DNA from: Sphingomonas sp. HF-S4
Lineage (GTDB): Bacteria; Pseudomonadota; Alphaproteobacteria; Sphingomonadales; Sphingomonadaceae
NCBI RefSeq assembly: GCF_032911445.1
Contig: NZ_JAWJEJ010000001.1
Span: forward strand, 2,046,001-2,110,000
Direction of reading: 5' to 3'
DNA length: 64,000 nt
The number at the start of each line of letters is the position of its first letter. The stretch's first letter is position 1. A program made the translations under genes and the position numbers. A model generated the notes under the pieces. The model saw nothing but the letters and a program-made list of their open reading frames with translations, did not search any database and was not told the DNA's origin. Shown here piece by piece: positions 60,229-64,000 of the stretch.

Positions 60229-61338
60229 GTGCGCTTGGCCCGGAAGTTCCTCTATGTCGTCGCCGTCCTGATCGTGCTCGTGCTCGCCGCCGCCTTTGCC
60301 TATCGTTTCTACGGCGTGCAGCTGATGCGCCAGTTCATGGTGCCGGGCGGCGAAGCGGTGGCGCTGCCCCCGCCCGACCGTGCGGCCTATGCCCGCCCCG
60401 ACATGTGGATCGCCCGGCCCGACAAGCCCGGCAACCCCGCTTTGTGGACTCCGGCCGGCTACCAGCCCGCGTCCACCCCCCGGGCGGCGGTGTTCTTCAT
60501 TCATCCCACTTCGTTCCTCGATACCCAGACCTGGAATGCACCGCTCGACAACGAAGATGCCAACAACCGCGCCGCCTTGTTCCTGCGCGGCCAGGCAAGC
60601 GCGTTCAATTCGGTCGGCGCGATCTGGGCCCCCCGCTACCGCCAAGCGACCTTCGGCGCATTCCTCACCAGCAAGGCGAGCGCAGGCAAGGCGCTCGACT
60701 TCGCCTATCGCGACGTCCTCGCGGCGTTCGACCAGTTCGTTGGCGAGGCCGGCGACCGCCCGATCGTCCTGGCCGGGCACAGCCAGGGCGCGCTCCATCT
60801 TTCGCGCCTGCTGGTCGATCGCGTCGCGGGGAAGCCGATCGCGAAGCGCATCGTCGCCGCCTATGTCGTTGGCTGGCCGGTTTCGGTCACTGCCGATTTG
60901 CCGAGGATGGGCCTCCCCGCCTGCGCAGGGCCCGACGAGACCGGCTGCATCCTCTCGTGGCAGAGCTTCTCCGAGCCCGCCGATCCATCGCTGATCGTCG
61001 ATACCTTCGACGCGACCACCGGCTTCACCGGCGCGGCGCGCAGGGGCACACTTATGGTCTGCACCAATCCGCTCACCGGCGTTCCCGGCGGCGCGGCCGG
61101 CGCCGAGGCCAATCTCGGCACGCTGATCCCCGATGCCAATTTCCAGTCCGCCGAACTCGTCACCGGCCGCGTCCCCGCGCGCTGCGAAGGCCGCGGCTTC
61201 CTGACGATAGGCGACAGCCCGCCCGATTTCGGCCAGTACGTCCTGCCGGGCAACAACTATCACGTGTTCGACTACAGCCTGTTCTGGGCGAACGTCCGGA
61301 AGGACGCCGAGCGCCGGCTGGCGGCGTACAAGCCATGA
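60229..61338 (+). CDS. DUF3089 family lipase-like alpha/beta hydrolase
   Basis: 369 residues. An N-terminal membrane segment (about 7-25) anchors or exports it. The alpha/beta-hydrolase core carries [20 protein letters not shown] and the nucleophile elbow [12 protein letters not shown], with later conserved DUF3089 regions ([21 protein letters not shown]). Substrate unknown; a lipase or esterase role is suggested by the fold. The start is uncertain: GTG 60229 is used, while TTG 60235 has a better-spaced GGAGA. The stop overlaps ruvX as ATGA. Confidence 0.85.
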   Translation: MRLARKFLYVVAVLIVLVLAAAFAYRFYGVQLMRQFMVPGGEAVALPPPDRAAYARPDMWIARPDKPGNPALWTPAGYQPASTPRAAVFFIHPTSFLDTQTWNAPLDNEDANNRAALFLRGQASAFNSVGAIWAPRYRQATFGAFLTSKASAGKALDFAYRDVLAAFDQFVGEAGDRPIVLAGHSQGALHLSRLLVDRVAGKPIAKRIVAAYVVGWPVSVTADLPRMGLPACAGPDETGCILSWQSFSEPADPSLIVDTFDATTGFTGAARRGTLMVCTNPLTGVPGGAAGAEANLGTLIPDANFQSAELVTGRVPARCEGRGFLTIGDSPPDFGQYVLPGNNYHVFDYSLFWANVRKDAERRLAAYKP

Positions 61339-61796
61339 TCACCACCGCCACCGCCGATTTCCGCGCGGCCCTCCCGGTTGGCGGCCGCCTGCTCGGGCTC
61401 GATGTGGGCACCAAGACGATCGGGACGGCACTGTGCGACGCGGGCTGGAGCTTCGCCAGCCCGGCCCAGCTCATCCGCCGATCCAAGTTTACCAAGGACA
61501 AGGCTGCGCTCGCCGAGATGATCGCCAAGCAGCAGGTGAAGGGCCTGGTCGTCGGCCTGCCGCTCAACCTCGACGGCACCGATTCGCCTCGCACCCAATC
61601 GACCCGCGCCTTCGCCCGCAATTGCGACGACATGGGACTGCCGATCCTGCTCTGGGACGAGCGCTGGTCTACCGTCGCGGTCGAGCGCACCCTGATCGAA
61701 CAGGATTTCAGCCGCGCCCGCCGCGCCGAGATGATCGACAACATGGCCGCGGCGCACATCCTCCAGGCGGCGATCGACGCGCTGGTCAACGCCTGA
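61335..61796 (+). CDS. ruvX: putative pre-16S rRNA nuclease / Holliday junction resolvase-like YqgF
   Basis: 153 residues with the RNase H-like fold. It carries [15 protein letters not shown] at the start, [14 protein letters not shown] and the acidic WDERWSTV. YqgF matures the 16S rRNA 5' end. It is translationally coupled to the DUF3089 gene and lies 44 nt ahead of pyrB. Confidence 0.94.
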   Translation: MITTATADFRAALPVGGRLLGLDVGTKTIGTALCDAGWSFASPAQLIRRSKFTKDKAALAEMIAKQQVKGLVVGLPLNLDGTDSPRTQSTRAFARNCDDMGLPILLWDERWSTVAVERTLIEQDFSRARRAEMIDNMAAAHILQAAIDALVNA

Positions 61797-61840
61797 GGGT
61801 GCTTGCCACCCCTGCCCCGCCCGTCTAACCCGCCCCTTTA

Positions 61841-62830
61841 ATGCAAGCCTCCGATCACAGCCCCGCGGCGCAGCTTCCCGGCCGCGCCGCCTTTCCGCAC
61901 CGGCACCTGACCGGCATCGCCGGCCTCCAGCCGCACGAGATCGTCTTCCTGCTCGACGAGGCAGAGCAATGGGTCGAGGCGAACCGCACGCGCGCCAAGA
62001 GCGACAAGCGGCTCGAAGGCCTCACCCAGATCAACGCCTTCTTCGAAAACTCCACGCGCACGCTGCTGTCGTTCGAGATCGCCGGCAAGCGTCTGGGTGC
62101 CGACGTGGTCAACATGCACGCCGCGCAGAGCTCGGTGAAGAAGGGCGAGACGCTGATCGACACTGCGGTGACGCTCAACGCGATGCGCGCCGATGTTATC
62201 GTCATCCGCCATATGAGCTCGGGCGCAGTCGACCTGATCGCGCAGAAGGTCGACTGCCCGGTGCTCAACGCCGGCGACGGCTGGCACGAGCACCCCACCC
62301 AGGCGCTGCTCGACGCGCTGACCATCCGCCGCCGCCGCGGCGCGATCGCGGGGCAGCGCGTGGTGATCTGCGGCGACATCCTCCACAGCCGCGTCGCGCG
62401 CTCGAACATGCTCGCGCTGACCGCGCTCGCTGCCGAGGTCCGCGTCGTCGCGCCCTCGACCCTGATGCCCGCCGCGATCGAGCGGATGTACGTCCAGCCC
62501 TATACCGATTTCGACGCCGCGCTCGACGGCGCCGACGTGGTAATGATGCTCCGCGTCCAGAACGAGCGGATGGCCGGCGGCTACATCCCCTCCACGCGCG
62601 AGTTCCACATGCGCTACGGCCTCACCCCCGAGCGGCTCGCCCGCGCCAAGCCCGATGCGCTGGTGATGCACCCGGGACCGATGAACCGCGGCGTCGAGAT
62701 CGAATCGAGCGTCGCCGATCACCCGACTCGCAGCGCGATCACCGAGCAGGTCGAGATGGGCGTCGCAGTGCGGATGGCGTGCCTCGACGTGCTGACCAGG
62801 GCCGAGCGCGGCGTGGAGGGCTGGGCATGA
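61841..62830 (+). CDS. pyrB: aspartate carbamoyltransferase catalytic subunit
   Basis: 329 residues. The carbamoyl-phosphate motif [24 protein letters not shown] and a late [11 protein letters not shown] are all in place. It condenses carbamoyl phosphate with aspartate in pyrimidine synthesis. It overlaps the dihydroorotase-like gene by ATGA. Such pairing is typical of the class in which an inactive dihydroorotase (PyrC') is needed for a stable dodecamer. Confidence 0.96.
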   Translation: MQASDHSPAAQLPGRAAFPHRHLTGIAGLQPHEIVFLLDEAEQWVEANRTRAKSDKRLEGLTQINAFFENSTRTLLSFEIAGKRLGADVVNMHAAQSSVKKGETLIDTAVTLNAMRADVIVIRHMSSGAVDLIAQKVDCPVLNAGDGWHEHPTQALLDALTIRRRRGAIAGQRVVICGDILHSRVARSNMLALTALAAEVRVVAPSTLMPAAIERMYVQPYTDFDAALDGADVVMMLRVQNERMAGGYIPSTREFHMRYGLTPERLARAKPDALVMHPGPMNRGVEIESSVADHPTRSAITEQVEMGVAVRMACLDVLTRAERGVEGWA

Positions 62831-64000
62831 AGACGCTATTCCGCGACGCGCAGCTGGTCTGCCCTACCGGCGGTGTCACCAGTGGCGACCTGCTGGTCGA
62901 AGGCGAGGCGATCGTTGCAACCGGCACGTTCGAAGCGCCGTCCGACGCGCAGGTGATCGACCTTGCCGGCAAGACGATCGCGCCCGCGCTGATCGATCTC
63001 GGCGTGTTCGCGGTCGACAGGGCCGCATGCCGCGCCGGCGGGATCGCGCGCGTCGGACTGATGCCCGATCAGTCGCCGGTGCTCGACGATCCCGGCATCA
63101 TTCGCCGCGCCGCGCTGTCGGGCAAGCCCGCGCTCTGGGTCCACCCGCTCGCTGCCGCGACGCGCGGGCTGGAAGGCAAGGACCTTGGCGAGATGGCGAT
63201 TAACGCCTCGGCCGGCGCGCGCGCGGTCGCCACCGGGCGGCGCTGGATCGCCTGCTCGAACACGATGCGCAAGACGCTCGCTTATGCCCGCGATTGCGGC
63301 CTCGTCGTCGTGACGCATGCCGAAGATGGCGGGCTGGCAGACGGCACCGTCGCTACGGAGGGCGAAACCGCGACGCGCCATGGCCTCCCCGCCGCGCCCG
63401 CCATCGCCGAAGCGCTCGCCGTCGCCCGCGATCTGATGCTTGCAGAGGAAACCCAGGCGCGCATCCATTTCCGTCAGGTCACCACTGCCGCCGCGTTCGA
63501 CCTGATCCGTTCGGCCAAGCGCCGCGGCGTGCGCGTCACCTGCGGCATTACGCCGGCGCACCTGCTGCTCTCGGATATCGCGATGAGCGACTTCCGCACC
63601 TTCGCGCGCCTCTCTCCGCCACTCCGCGCCGAGGACGACCGCCAGGCTGCGCTCGCCGCGGTCAAGGCCGGCACGATCGACGTGATCGCCTCGGGCCACG
63701 ATCCGCGTGGCCCCGAGGCCAAGCGCCTGCCGTTCAGCGATGCCGAGCCCGGCATGTCCGGCGCAGAGACGCTGCTCGCCTTATCACTGGGGCTGGTTCG
63801 CGACGGGCTGATCCCGATCGAGCGCTTGTTTGCGCTGCTCGCCGCCAATCCGGCCAAGATCCTTGGGCTCGACACCGGCACGCTCGCCCCGGGCAAGCCC
63901 GCCGACCTGGTCGTGCTCGACCCCGGCGCCCCGTGGCAGATCGAAGCGGAGCGCATGGTCGCGCGCGCGGGGAATACGCCGTTCGACCGCCTGCCGGTCC
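62827..64000 (+). CDS. dihydroorotase-like protein (PyrC'), probably non-catalytic; cut by window edge
   Basis: At least 391 residues; the stop lies beyond the window. The amidohydrolase framework is recognisable ([32 protein letters not shown], late [17 protein letters not shown]). However, the metal-binding HxH that should follow PALIDLG is replaced by VFAVD, and the catalytic DHAPH region reads [11 protein letters not shown]. This matches the inactive PyrC' partners of aspartate carbamoyltransferase. It overlaps pyrB as ATGA. Confidence 0.85.
   Translation, partial: MKTLFRDAQLVCPTGGVTSGDLLVEGEAIVATGTFEAPSDAQVIDLAGKTIAPALIDLGVFAVDRAACRAGGIARVGLMPDQSPVLDDPGIIRRAALSGKPALWVHPLAAATRGLEGKDLGEMAINASAGARAVATGRRWIACSNTMRKTLAYARDCGLVVVTHAEDGGLADGTVATEGETATRHGLPAAPAIAEALAVARDLMLAEETQARIHFRQVTTAAAFDLIRSAKRRGVRVTCGITPAHLLLSDIAMSDFRTFARLSPPLRAEDDRQAALAAVKAGTIDVIASGHDPRGPEAKRLPFSDAEPGMSGAETLLALSLGLVRDGLIPIERLFALLAANPAKILGLDTGTLAPGKPADLVVLDPGAPWQIEAERMVARAGNTPFDRLPV

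Overview
The window is GC-rich and densely coding, with many 4-nt ATGA or GTGA start/stop overlaps. The gene set points to an alphaproteobacterium of the Sphingomonadaceae, most likely Sphingomonas: a sphingomonad/caulobacter-type TonB receptor in an N-acetylglucosamine (GlcNAc) locus, a GGAAC-N17-CGTT (EcfG-type) stress promoter, a gatCAB operon, a pyrB-pyrC' pair, and short palindromic intergenic repeats of the kind common in this group. The species is not determined. No rRNA, insertion sequence, prophage, integrase or CRISPR array was seen.

Layout. 1-1.7 kb: a cut-off Lrp/AsnC regulator divergent from alanine dehydrogenase, then a DUF3072 gene behind an EcfG-type promoter. 1.7-7 kb: an unknown 96-residue protein and a cytochrome c maturation operon on the minus strand (ccmC-D-E-F-G-H and a TPR half of CcmI). 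7-11.5 kb: an alpha/beta hydrolase, an unknown membrane protein, clpX, a secreted helical-repeat protein and clpP. 11.8-14 kb: an extended-SDR reductase and a FadR-type GntR regulator. 14-26.4 kb: a complete GlcNAc/chitooligosaccharide locus. One arm carries the TonB receptor, GH20 hexosaminidase, fused PTS IIA-HPr-EI and IICB; the divergent arm carries NagR-like GntR, an SIS-type deaminase and NagA. GH20 releases GlcNAc in the envelope, the PTS imports it as GlcNAc-6-P, NagA deacetylates it, and the SIS protein deaminates GlcN-6-P to Fru-6-P.

26.6-35.1 kb: two adjacent hybrid histidine kinases, the larger with nine 92-residue HAMP-type repeats, divergent from a small winged-helix-like protein and two tiny membrane proteins. 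35.2-42.9 kb: a tripartite RND efflux operon led by a small unknown gene, with a TetR regulator. Its promoter, operators and a candidate leader peptide can be read directly. 43-50.2 kb: a second efflux operon resembling E. coli cecR-ybhGFSR (TetR, HlyD-type adaptor, double-ATPase, two ABC-2 permeases) with its own outer-membrane factor. 50.3-64 kb: housekeeping genes (glycosyltransferase, trigger factor with a long Lys/Ala tail, tRNA-Leu(UAG), Crp/Fnr regulator, cyclophilin, gatCAB, DUF4153, DUF3089, ruvX, pyrB and a cut-off dihydroorotase-like gene lacking the metal-site histidines).

The points most worth a second look are: a palindromic repeat inserted in frame in the PTS fusion protein, the degenerate second IIB domain in the PTS permease, the nine-unit HAMP array, the leader peptide in the RND operon 5' UTR, the helically phased TGGTNT direct repeats in the nag control region, and a repeat element that supplies the ribosome binding site of the ABC ATPase gene.
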